Source of the DNA: Pseudomonas sp. MM213 | GTDB taxonomy: Bacteria; Pseudomonadota; Gammaproteobacteria; Pseudomonadales; Pseudomonadaceae | Reading direction: 5' to 3' | Assembly: GCF_020423045.1 (NCBI RefSeq) | Contig: NZ_CP081943.1 | Coordinates: 3,844,001-3,908,000 of the forward strand | DNA: 64,000 nucleotides | Part shown: positions 35,077 to 42,966 of the stretch, piece by piece | How positions within the stretch are numbered: the stretch's first letter is position 1 | Layout of the letters: every line of letters begins with the position of its first letter | Made by a program: the position numbers and the translations under genes | Notes under the pieces: generated by a model | Told to the model about the DNA's origin: nothing | Databases searched by the model: none | Seen by the model: only the letters and a program-made list of their open reading frames with translations

Positions 35077-35166
35077 CTGTGGGAGCTAGCCTGCTAGCGA
35101 TTACGGTTTGTCAGGCGACATTAATGTTGACTGACACTCCCTCTTCGCGAGCAGGCTCGCTCCCAC
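35077..35166. repeat. REPIN inside the PspA operon, GTGGGAGC type
   Basis: GTGGGAGCTAGCCTGCTAGC and the inverted TTCGCGAGCAGGCTCGCTCC arm (slightly diverged). It separates the yjfI-pspA pair from the rhomboid gene and may set different levels for the two halves of the operon. Confidence 0.85.
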
Positions 35167-35208
35167 AATGGATATGCGTTTCAGTTTTTCGTTGAATCGA
35201 GGTCAAGG

Positions 35209-35772
35209 ATGGATGCCCTGAAGGGTTTCAAGACAATCGCCAGCCTCGCCATTTTCATGGTGGTGCTGCAACTGCTCAACGTCGCGACCGGCTACAGCCT
35301 TGTGGCATTCGGCCTGGTGCCGAGAACAGCCCACGGACTGGTCGGCATCATCACCTCGCCTTTTTTGCACGCGTCCTTTGCGCACCTCAGCGCCAACCTG
35401 ATTCCCTTCCTGATTCTGGGCACCCTGGTCATTGTCGACGGGCTCAACCGGTTCCTGGCCGTCAGCGCGATCATCATTCTGCTGGGCGGCGCACTGGTCT
35501 GGCTGTTCGGGTTTTCCGGCGTGCACATTGGCGCCAGCGGCTGGGTATTCGGGCTGTGGGCCTACCTCCTGTCCCGCGCCTGGTTTCACCGCAGCTGGGG
35601 CAACCTGATCACGGCCAGTGTCGTGGCGTTGCTCTATGGCGGCCTGGTCTTTGGCTTTCTTCCGCGTCAGGGTGTGTCCTTCGAAGGACATCTCTTTGGG
35701 GCGCTCGCCGGATTTATTGCAGCCAAGGTACTTTTCTCTGCGCCGCGCAGCAGGTTTAATGCCGCCGGTTAA
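35209..35772 (+). CDS. Rhomboid-family intramembrane serine protease
   Basis: 187 residues with six membrane helices. Catalytic pair visible: Ser110 in HIGASGWVFG and His161 in FEGHLFGALAG; the HASFAHLSANL box (His54, His59, Asn63) fits the helix-2 oxyanion region. Such enzymes cut transmembrane helices within the membrane. Placed between pspA and a K+ channel gene in the same direction, it may process a membrane protein during stress. The substrate is unknown. Confidence 0.85.
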   Translation: MDALKGFKTIASLAIFMVVLQLLNVATGYSLVAFGLVPRTAHGLVGIITSPFLHASFAHLSANLIPFLILGTLVIVDGLNRFLAVSAIIILLGGALVWLFGFSGVHIGASGWVFGLWAYLLSRAWFHRSWGNLITASVVALLYGGLVFGFLPRQGVSFEGHLFGALAGFIAAKVLFSAPRSRFNAAG

Positions 35773-35843
35773 CCGCACTTGAGCATTCAGACGCCGAGGC
35801 GATAACGTCGCCAGGAATGAGTACCCACGGAGTCAGGGACGAA

Positions 35844-36878
35844 ATGTCGATTTTCCTTTTATTGCGCATGTATGCCTCGTCCCTCTTCCACCGATTCGGT
35901 TGGGTGGGACTGGTCATCGCCTTGGCCGTGCACCTGACCACGGCGTATCTGGGCCTGGTGTTGCTGGGCGAACAGCACCTCACCGCCCCCGCCACATTTA
36001 CCTACTTCTATCTCACCACCACGCTTACCGTAGGCTATGGCGATCTCGCGCCACAGACATCGGCGGGGCGCATTTTCGTGGCCACCTGGGTCATGCTCGG
36101 CGGCATTGCGCTGCTGACGGCAGCCATCGGCAAAACCACCAGCAGCGTTATCGATGTATGGAGAAAAAGCATGAAGGGCAAAGGTGACTACACCGGCAAT
36201 GTCGGGCATACGGTGCTCATCGGCTGGGAAGGTGCATCCAGCGAACGGGTCGTTGAGTTGTTGCTTCAGGATGAAACCTCCAACGACAACCTGATCGTCA
36301 TTTGCGATTGCACCCTTGAAGAAAACCCCATGCCTGGCCAGGCGTCCTTCATCAAGGGCGAAAGCCTGTCCTCGGTGGCGCTGCTACTGCGCGCCGGCGT
36401 TCCCGGTGCCGAACGCGTTCTGGTGCGAACCCATTCAGACGACCTGACCCTGGCCACCGTGCTGGCGGTCAATCAACTGAAGCCTGTCGGGCATGTGGTC
36501 GCCCACTTCAATGACAGTGAAATCGCCTCGCTCGCCAGCGCCTACGCCCCCAGCCTGGAATGCACATCAAGCATGGCCATCGAGATGCTTGTGCGCGCGT
36601 CCCAGGACCCCGGCTCGTCCGTGGTCATCAACGAATTGCTGTGCGTGGGCCAGGGCGCGACCCAATACCTGATGAAACTGCCCGATACGTTTAACGCGAC
36701 CTTCGGCGATCTGTACACGCAGATGAAAGAACGTCACAACGCCACCCTCATCGGCTACCGCGCCAAGGGCGCCCGACAACCATCGATCAACCCGCCTGGC
36801 GCCACACGCGTCGAGGGCGGCGAGCTCTTCTACATCGCCTCCACTCGCCTCAAGGAAATCTCCAATGGGATGGTTTAA
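35844..36878 (+). CDS. Potassium channel with two TM helices and RCK-like cytoplasmic domain
   Basis: 344 residues from ATG 35844 (AGGGA close upstream; an ATG at 35817 would add nine residues). Two membrane helices flank the pore helix and selectivity filter TLTVGYGD (about residues 60-67). The C-terminal part begins HTVLIGWEGASSERVVELLL, a Rossmann/TrkA-N-like regulator domain, and contains CDCTLEENPMPGQASFIKG and ERVLVRTHSDDLTLATVLAV. It probably forms a ligand-gated tetrameric K+ channel of the inner membrane. It overlaps the next gene by 14 bases. Confidence 0.85.
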   Translation: MSIFLLLRMYASSLFHRFGWVGLVIALAVHLTTAYLGLVLLGEQHLTAPATFTYFYLTTTLTVGYGDLAPQTSAGRIFVATWVMLGGIALLTAAIGKTTSSVIDVWRKSMKGKGDYTGNVGHTVLIGWEGASSERVVELLLQDETSNDNLIVICDCTLEENPMPGQASFIKGESLSSVALLLRAGVPGAERVLVRTHSDDLTLATVLAVNQLKPVGHVVAHFNDSEIASLASAYAPSLECTSSMAIEMLVRASQDPGSSVVINELLCVGQGATQYLMKLPDTFNATFGDLYTQMKERHNATLIGYRAKGARQPSINPPGATRVEGGELFYIASTRLKEISNGMV

Positions 36879-37539
36879 ACAGTTGTTGGGGCTTGAGGCC
36901 CCGAACGCGAATTCAGATTCGAAATGGACCGCCAGCGAAACCCAGCCAACCGCCGGCCCGCTGGGTCTGGCACTGGGCAAAGGCGTGATGTTCGACAGCA
37001 CGCTGCAATTGTTGCTCGACGAAAAAACCGCCGTGGCCATCCCCGGCTCGCAGCAGATCTGGAGCAACGGCACCATTGACCTCGGGCAGTCGACCTGGCT
37101 GTCGCGCTACTACATGAACGACGAAGACTACTGGCTGCAAGTGCACACCACCGGCGACATCGCCGGCCAGGTCGAGTCGGTGATCCTGTTCAACTACCTC
37201 AGCTACATCACCATCAGCAGCGAAGCGGAGCTGCGCCGTCTGGCCGGCCCGAATAGCCTGATCGGGCTGCCGACCTACACCCACAACGGCGTCGAATACA
37301 CCCGTGAATGGGGCACCGAGAATGGCCAGACTGAACTGGTGGCGTTGAGCGAACAGCTGAAAAACCCGGATGAGTCCTACAGCGTCGAGCACCGTTCGAT
37401 GCTGTACGCCCGCGAAACCGGCCTGACCGACCGCCGTGAATTCCTGCTGTTTTCTGTCGAAGAAGACGCCGAAGGTACGATCAGCTTGAGCACTTCGCTG
37501 GGCATTTCGCTGTACACCACCGACCTGAACACTTTTTAA
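36865..37539 (+). CDS. yjfK: YjfK-like protein (DUF2491)
   Basis: 224 residues, soluble, beginning MGWFKQLLGLEAPNANSD. The DUF2491 core includes LALGKGVMFDSTLQLLLDEK, TWLSRYYMNDEDYWLQVHTTG and LFNYLSYITISSEAELRRL; the C-terminal part includes RREFLLFSVEEDAEG. The homologue follows yjfJ in E. coli. No catalytic motif is visible. It probably sits on the cytoplasmic side, given absence of signal peptide and helices. Confidence 0.78.
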   Translation: MGWFKQLLGLEAPNANSDSKWTASETQPTAGPLGLALGKGVMFDSTLQLLLDEKTAVAIPGSQQIWSNGTIDLGQSTWLSRYYMNDEDYWLQVHTTGDIAGQVESVILFNYLSYITISSEAELRRLAGPNSLIGLPTYTHNGVEYTREWGTENGQTELVALSEQLKNPDESYSVEHRSMLYARETGLTDRREFLLFSVEEDAEGTISLSTSLGISLYTTDLNTF

Positions 37540-37554
37540 AAAGGAAGAAACCCC

Positions 37555-37983
37555 ATGCTAGAAGCGCTCTCCGTCTCCCTGAACAAAGCCGCCGTGCTTG
37601 GGTTTGTTGCGTACATCCTCGGCGCCGCCGTGCTGTTCGCGCTGTTCCAGTTCATCTACACCCGCATCACCCCGCACAAGGAATTCGAACTGATCCGTTC
37701 GGGCAACGTCGCGGCTGCAATCGCCCTGGGCGGTGCGGTCATCGGTTTCGCGATTCCGGCCAGCAACGTGATCGCCTACTCGGTCAGCCTCCTCGACTTC
37801 GTGGTCTGGGCAGTCATCGCCGCGTTCGTGCAATTGTTGGCGTTCCTGATGACCAGCCTGGTGCTCAAGGGCACCTCCGAGCGCATCAAGAAAGGTGAAA
37901 TCGCCGCCGGTATCTACGTGGCAGCCGTGGCCATCAGCGTCGGCATGTTGAACGCCGCCTGCATGACCCCTTCCTCGAACTGA
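37555..37983 (+). CDS. yjfL: YjfL-like membrane protein (DUF350)
   Basis: 142 residues with four hydrophobic helices (about 12-34, 52-75, 80-105, 120-138). The conserved DUF350 pattern shows as NVAAAIALGGAVIGFAIPASN and DFVVWAVIAAFVQLLAFLM. DUF350 proteins are small inner-membrane proteins often encoded with PspA-like or ATP-grasp genes. The start has AAGGAAG about 9 bases upstream. No function is established. Confidence 0.8.
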   Translation: MLEALSVSLNKAAVLGFVAYILGAAVLFALFQFIYTRITPHKEFELIRSGNVAAAIALGGAVIGFAIPASNVIAYSVSLLDFVVWAVIAAFVQLLAFLMTSLVLKGTSERIKKGEIAAGIYVAAVAISVGMLNAACMTPSSN

Positions 37984-38001
37984 TCGCGCACGGAGCTCCC
38001 G

Positions 38002-38715
38002 ATGAAACGAAGCAAGTACGTTCAGCTGTCGCTGGCAGCCTCGGTCGCGATGGCGATTTCGGGCTGCGGGCCGACGGAAAAAACCTACTCGATGCAGAAA
38101 AAGTACAACTTCCAGTCCGTGCAACAATGCGCCGATGAGAAGCTTCCGGTGGACGTCTGCTCGGACGCCTTCATGACCGCCATGGCCGAACATCGACGCA
38201 TTGCACCGGTGTACGACAACCAGGCCGATTGCGAAGCCGACTTCGTCGCAGACTGGTGCCAGCAGGACTCCGCCGGCAAGTTCATCCCCAAACTCGGCGG
38301 CTTCGAGCTGACCGCCAATGGCGAGGTGACGCAATCCCAGGTGGACGCCGCCAAAGCGCAATTGCCTGCCTCGGAAGCGAACAGTGGCGGTTCGGGATTC
38401 TCCGGCACCAGCCTGCTGACCGGCCTGCTGATCGGCAACATGCTGAGCAACAACCGCAACAGCTACTATTCCGAGCCGGTGTACCGCTACCGCGATGACC
38501 GTGGCAGCTATTCGTCTTCGACACTCGGCCAGCGGATTTCGAAAGGTTCGACCTTTACCAAATCCAATCAGGCGCGATACGGCAGCAGCAACTACGCCGA
38601 CTCGATTCGTTCCGCCAGCAAACCGGTGTCCGTTGCCTCGTCTACTTCCCGTGGCGGCTTCGGCAGCAAAGCCAGTGCGCGCAGCGGCTGGGGTGGCGGC
38701 GGGTCGAGCAGTTAA
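38002..38715 (+). CDS. yjfM: YjfM-like lipoprotein (DUF1190)
   Basis: 237 residues. Lipoprotein signal with lipobox AISGC (Cys22). The DUF1190 domain has conserved cysteines (QQCADEKLPVDVCSDAF, DNQADCEADFVADWCQQD) that could form periplasmic disulfides. A GFSGTSLLTGLLIGNMLSNN hydrophobic stretch and a long Ser/Gly/Arg tail ending SGWGGGGSSS follow. Its low-complexity C-terminus suggests surface or peptidoglycan contact. Co-transcribed with the YjfC-like ligase 12 bases later. Confidence 0.8.
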   Translation: MKRSKYVQLSLAASVAMAISGCGPTEKTYSMQKKYNFQSVQQCADEKLPVDVCSDAFMTAMAEHRRIAPVYDNQADCEADFVADWCQQDSAGKFIPKLGGFELTANGEVTQSQVDAAKAQLPASEANSGGSGFSGTSLLTGLLIGNMLSNNRNSYYSEPVYRYRDDRGSYSSSTLGQRISKGSTFTKSNQARYGSSNYADSIRSASKPVSVASSTSRGGFGSKASARSGWGGGGSSS

Positions 38716-38727
38716 GGAAACAGGGCC

Positions 38728-39885
38728 ATGAAGAAAATCCTCTGCGCAGAGCGTCATGACTGGAAACAGACCGCCGAAAACCTCGGCTTTCTGTTCCACA
38801 CCATCGACGACGAACCCTATTGGGACGAGAGCGCGTACTACCAGTTCACGCTCAAGCAGATCGAGAACGATCTCGAAGACCCGACCACCGAGATCCATGA
38901 GATGTGCATGGACCTGGTGGCTCGCGTGGTGCAGAGCGAGGAGTTGCTGGAACGCCTGAGCATTCCGGCACCGTTCTACGACCTGGTTCGCACGTCATGG
39001 CTCGAAGGTCATCCGCATCTGTACGGGCGCATGGACTTTTCCTACAACGGCAACGGCCCGGCCAAACTGCTGGAGCTCAACTACGACACGCCGACCAGCC
39101 TCTACGAAGCGGCGGCGTTCCAGTGGGGCTGGCTGGAGCAGTGCATTGAGCGCGGTTTGTTGCCCAAGAACGCCGACCAGTTCAACAGCATCGACACCAA
39201 GCTGCATCAGGCCTTTGCTCAACTGCAAATCACGCAACCGTTCTATTTCGCCTCGATGAAAGACTCGGTCGAGGACAAGGGCACCACCGATTACCTGCGG
39301 CTGGTTGCGGAAAAAGTCGGCATCGAATCCCGCCACATCGACATCGAAGACATTGGCCTCACCAGTGACGGACGTTTCGTCGATCTTGAAGATCGCTGGA
39401 TTCCTCACCTGTTCAAACTGCACGCCTGGGAGTTCATCTTCCACGAGCCCTTTGGTGCAGCGATTGCCCAGAGCGATACGCAGTTTTTCGAACCGGCCTG
39501 GAAATCCATCATCTCCAACAAAGGCATCCTGCCGCTGCTGTGGGAGTTCAACAAAGGCCATCCGAACCTGCTCGCCGCCCACCTGGATACCGACCCGAAC
39601 AAAGCGGTGCCCAAGGGCTGGGTGCGCAAGCCATTCTTCTCGCGGGAAGGCGCCAACATCGAGCTGCAAACAGCGGACGGTCTGATCGTGAAAGAGGATG
39701 GGCCCTACACGGACGCGCCGTTTATCCTTCAGGAGTTCGCGCCGTTGCCGCAGTTTGGCGATAGCTACACGCTGATCGGTTCCTGGGTGATCGGCGATCA
39801 AGCGGCGGGCATCGGTGTGCGCGAGGACAACAGCCTGATTACCAAGGATTCCAGCCGATTCTTGCCGCACCTGATACTCGACTGA
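38728..39885 (+). CDS. yjfC: Glutathionylspermidine synthase-like ATP-grasp protein (YjfC)
   Basis: 385 residues. It matches the C-terminal synthetase domain of glutathionylspermidine synthase: GRMDFSYNGNGPAKLLELNYDTPTSLYEAA, the nucleotide-contacting SNKGILPLLWEFNKGHPNLL, KPFFSREGANIEL and IGSWVIGDQAAGIGVRED. The N-terminal amidase half of E. coli Gsp is absent, as usual for YjfC. It should use ATP to form an amide between a carboxylate and an amine, perhaps on a peptide or envelope molecule rather than glutathione. Last gene of the operon. Confidence 0.88.
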   Translation: MKKILCAERHDWKQTAENLGFLFHTIDDEPYWDESAYYQFTLKQIENDLEDPTTEIHEMCMDLVARVVQSEELLERLSIPAPFYDLVRTSWLEGHPHLYGRMDFSYNGNGPAKLLELNYDTPTSLYEAAAFQWGWLEQCIERGLLPKNADQFNSIDTKLHQAFAQLQITQPFYFASMKDSVEDKGTTDYLRLVAEKVGIESRHIDIEDIGLTSDGRFVDLEDRWIPHLFKLHAWEFIFHEPFGAAIAQSDTQFFEPAWKSIISNKGILPLLWEFNKGHPNLLAAHLDTDPNKAVPKGWVRKPFFSREGANIELQTADGLIVKEDGPYTDAPFILQEFAPLPQFGDSYTLIGSWVIGDQAAGIGVREDNSLITKDSSRFLPHLILD

Positions 39886-40041
39886 ACAATTACCGTCAGT
39901 GAAAAAGCCCGTTGCCATGCATCGGGCGTCGGGGTGAAACAGGTGTAAACCCGATCAGGAACCCGACAACCACAAGACTTACCGCTGAAAAGCCGGATAA
40001 TGGCGGCCAAATCGTCTAGCCCGTTATTCTGGTACCCCCCC

Positions 40042-42246
40042 ATGGAAATCAAGGTCAACTTTCTCGACAACCTTCGGCTTGAAGCCAAGTTCGACGACTT
40101 CACGGTGGTGGCCGACCAACCAATCCGCTACAAGGGCGATGGCTCGGCACCCGGTCCGTTCGACTACTTCCTGGCTTCGTCGGCGTTGTGTGCGGCGTAT
40201 TTCGTGAAGTTGTACTGCAGCACACGCAATATCCCCACGGATAACATCCGCCTGTCGCAGAACAACATTGTTGACCCGGAAAACCGCTACAACCAGATTT
40301 TCAAGATCCAGGTCGAGTTGCCCGCAGACATCTCCGACAAGGACCGCCAGGGCATCCTGCGTTCCATCGACCGTTGCACCGTGAAAAAAGTGGTGCAGGC
40401 CGGGCCTGAGTTTGTGATCGAAGAAGTGGAAAACCTCGACGCCGATGCCCAGGCGCTGTTGATGCCTGCTTCCAGCTCAGAGGCGAGCACTTACATTGCC
40501 GGCAAGGATCTGCCGCTGGAACAAACCATCGCCAACATGTCGGCCATCCTGGCGGACCTGGGCATGAAGATTGAAATCGCCTCGTGGCGCAATATCGTGC
40601 CCAATGTGTGGTCGCTGCATATCCGCGATGCGCACTCACCGATGTGCTTCACCAACGGCAAGGGTGCGACCAAGGAAGGCGCACTGGCGTCGGCGTTGGG
40701 CGAGTTTATCGAGCGGCTCAACTGCAACTTCTTCTACAACGACCAGTTCTGGGGCGAAGACATCGCCAACGCGGAATTTGTGCATTATCCGGACGAGCGC
40801 TGGTTCAAGCCTGGCCGCAAAGACGCGCTGCCGACCGAGATTCTCGACGAGTACTGCCTGAAGATTTACAACCGCGACGGCGAGCTGCGCGGTTCCCATC
40901 TGATCGACACCAACTCGGGCAATGAAGAGCGCGGTATCTGCTCGCTGCCGTACGTGCGCCAGTCGGACGGCGAGGTGGTGTATTTCCCGTCCAACCTGAT
41001 TGAAAACCTGTACCTGAGCAACGGCATGAGTGCCGGCAACACGCTGGCCGAAGCGCAGGTGCAGTGCCTGTCGGAGATCTTCGAGCGCGCGGTAAAACGC
41101 GAAATCATCGAAGGTGAATTTGCACTGCCGGATGTGCCGGCCCACGTGCTGGCAAAGTACCCTGGGATCCTCGCCGGCATTCAGGCGCTGGAAGAACAGG
41201 GTTTCCCGGTGTTGGTGAAGGATGCGTCTCTGGGCGGTGAATTCCCGGTGATGTGCGTTACGTTGATGAACCCGCGTACCGGCGGTGTGTTCGCCTCGTT
41301 CGGCGCGCACCCAAGCCTTGAAGTGGCACTGGAACGCAGCCTCACCGAGTTGCTGCAAGGCCGCAGCTTCGAAGGCCTCAACGACCTGCCCCAGCCGACG
41401 TTTGAAGGTCATGCGGTGACCGAGCCGAACAACTTCGTCGAGCACTTCATCGACTCGAGCGGCGTTGTGTCGTGGCGCTTCTTCAGTTCGAAGTCGGATT
41501 ACGAATTCGTGGAGTGGGACTTCTCCGGCCAGGGTGAAAACTCGAATACCGAGGAAGCCGCGACCTTGTTCGGCATTCTCGAAGGCATGGGCAAGGAAGT
41601 GTACATGGCGGTCTACGAGCATATCGGCGCGACGGCCTGCCGCATCCTGGTGCCGGACTATTCGGAAATTTATCCGGTAGACGATCTGATCTGGGATAAC
41701 ACCAACAAAGCGCTGTTCTTCCGCGAAGACATCCTGAACCTGCATCGCCTGGACGAAGACGAACTGCGAGCGCTGGTCGAGCGCCTGGTGGAAAGTGAGC
41801 TGGACGACTACACCGACATCACCAGCTTGATCGGCATCGAATTTGACGACAATACCGCTTGGGGTCAGTTGACGATCCTGGAGTTGAAGCTGCTGATTTA
41901 CCTCGCCCTGCAACAATTTGAAGAGGCGAAAGAAGCAGTGGAAATGTTCCTGCAGTACAACGACAACACGGTTGAGCGCGGCTTGTTCTACCAGGCTGTC
42001 AATGTGGTGCTGGAGATGAAACTGGACGAAGACTTGGAACTGGAAGACTACGAGGCCAATTTCCGCCGGATGTTTGGCAGCGAGCGGACGGACGCAGCAA
42101 TCGGCTCGGTGGACGGGACCGTACGCTTCCATGGCTTGACGCCGACCAGCATGAAACTGGAGGGGCTCGACAGGCACCTGCGCCTGATCGACAGCTACAA
42201 AAAACTGCACACGGCGCGGGCCAACGTGATCATTTCCCCCCGTTGA
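40042..42246 (+). CDS. ycaO: OsmC-YcaO fusion protein
   Basis: 734 residues from ATG 40042. Residues 1-150 are an OsmC-like domain (FTVVADQPIRYKGDGSAPGPFDYFLAS, with Cys in SALCAAYF). From about 165 the YcaO domain runs IPNVWSLHIRD-like, then FTNGKGATKEGALASALGEFIERL (ATP/Mg residues) and AEAQVQCLSEIFERAVKREII. The C-terminus (about 580-734) is helical and TPR-like. YcaO enzymes use ATP to activate peptide backbones; E. coli YcaO is linked to methylthiolation of ribosomal S12 through RimO. E. coli YcaO has no OsmC domain, so this is the fused pseudomonad form. Confidence 0.9.
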   Translation: MEIKVNFLDNLRLEAKFDDFTVVADQPIRYKGDGSAPGPFDYFLASSALCAAYFVKLYCSTRNIPTDNIRLSQNNIVDPENRYNQIFKIQVELPADISDKDRQGILRSIDRCTVKKVVQAGPEFVIEEVENLDADAQALLMPASSSEASTYIAGKDLPLEQTIANMSAILADLGMKIEIASWRNIVPNVWSLHIRDAHSPMCFTNGKGATKEGALASALGEFIERLNCNFFYNDQFWGEDIANAEFVHYPDERWFKPGRKDALPTEILDEYCLKIYNRDGELRGSHLIDTNSGNEERGICSLPYVRQSDGEVVYFPSNLIENLYLSNGMSAGNTLAEAQVQCLSEIFERAVKREIIEGEFALPDVPAHVLAKYPGILAGIQALEEQGFPVLVKDASLGGEFPVMCVTLMNPRTGGVFASFGAHPSLEVALERSLTELLQGRSFEGLNDLPQPTFEGHAVTEPNNFVEHFIDSSGVVSWRFFSSKSDYEFVEWDFSGQGENSNTEEAATLFGILEGMGKEVYMAVYEHIGATACRILVPDYSEIYPVDDLIWDNTNKALFFREDILNLHRLDEDELRALVERLVESELDDYTDITSLIGIEFDDNTAWGQLTILELKLLIYLALQQFEEAKEAVEMFLQYNDNTVERGLFYQAVNVVLEMKLDEDLELEDYEANFRRMFGSERTDAAIGSVDGTVRFHGLTPTSMKLEGLDRHLRLIDSYKKLHTARANVIISPR

Positions 42247-42254
42247 GCGCAAAT

Positions 42255-42345
42255 CTGTAGGAGCCGGCTTGCTGGCGATGGCGTCCATTCAGTCAATACA
42301 CTGGTTGGCTGACACTCCGCCATCGCCAGCAAGCCGGCTCCTACA
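42255..42345. repeat. REPIN, GCCGGCTTGCTGGCGAT type
   Basis: CTGTAGGAGCCGGCTTGCTG and inverted copy, between convergent ycaO and ssb, next to the ssb terminator. Confidence 0.9.
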
Positions 42346-42360
42346 AATAGCGTGCAAAAG

Positions 42361-42398
42361 AAAACCCCCGACCAGTCCAGAGGACCGATCGGGGGTTT
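42361..42398 (-). terminator. Rho-independent terminator of ssb
   Basis: On the minus strand a 10-bp stem AAACCCCCGA/TCGGGGGTTT with an inner GGTCC-type dyad is followed by TTTTCTTTT. It lies 35 bases past the ssb stop. Confidence 0.85.
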
Positions 42399-42432
42399 CG
42401 AGGCTAAACCTTACAAAGGCCTAAGCCATATC

Positions 42433-42957
42433 CTAGAACGGGATATCGTCATCAAAGCTGTCGAAATCCGGAGCCGGCTGAGGAGCGGCCTGCTGTGGAG
42501 CCGGACGCGACTGTTGCGGTGCCGACTGCTGCGGACGCGGCGCCTGCTGCTGGCGTGGAGCCGGAGCGGACTGCTGGTAGTTGTTGCCCCCGCCTTGTTG
42601 GTCGCCCTGCTGTGGACGGCCGCCCAGCAGTTGCATGGTGCCTTGCATGTCGACCACGATTTCAGTGGTGTAACGCTTGATACCGTCTTTTTCCCACTCG
42701 CGGGTCTGCAGCTTGCCTTCGATGTAGACCTGCGAACCTTTACGCAGGTATTCGCCGGCGATTTCCGCCACTTTGCCGAACATCGACACACGGTGCCATT
42801 CGGTCTTCTCGACCTTCTGACCGGTCTGCTTGTCGGTCCACTGTTCGCTGGTCGCCAGACTCAGGTTGGTCACGGCGTTACCGTTAGGCAAGTAGCGAAC
42901 TTCGGGATCCTGGCCGCAAGTGCCGACCAATATGACTTTGTTAACCCCACGGGCCAT
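42433..42957 (-). CDS. ssb: Single-stranded DNA-binding protein
   Basis: 174 residues. OB-fold: [22 protein letters not shown], then [31 protein letters not shown] Gln/Pro/Ala-rich linker follows (about 115-160), and the acidic tip DSFDDDIPF recruits repair and replication proteins. Lies beside uvrA as in many gammaproteobacteria. AGGAG precedes ATG 42957. It follows the MFS gene by nine bases, suggesting some co-transcription. Confidence 0.97.
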   Translation of the reverse strand: MARGVNKVILVGTCGQDPEVRYLPNGNAVTNLSLATSEQWTDKQTGQKVEKTEWHRVSMFGKVAEIAGEYLRKGSQVYIEGKLQTREWEKDGIKRYTTEIVVDMQGTMQLLGGRPQQGDQQGGGNNYQQSAPAPRQQQAPRPQQSAPQQSRPAPQQAAPQPAPDFDSFDDDIPF

Positions 42958-42966
42958 AACGTTCTC

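Noticed and set aside
39907..39935. Terminator after the YjfC-like gene
   Set aside because: GCCCG/CGGGC dyad has its T-run only on the minus strand, where no gene ends.
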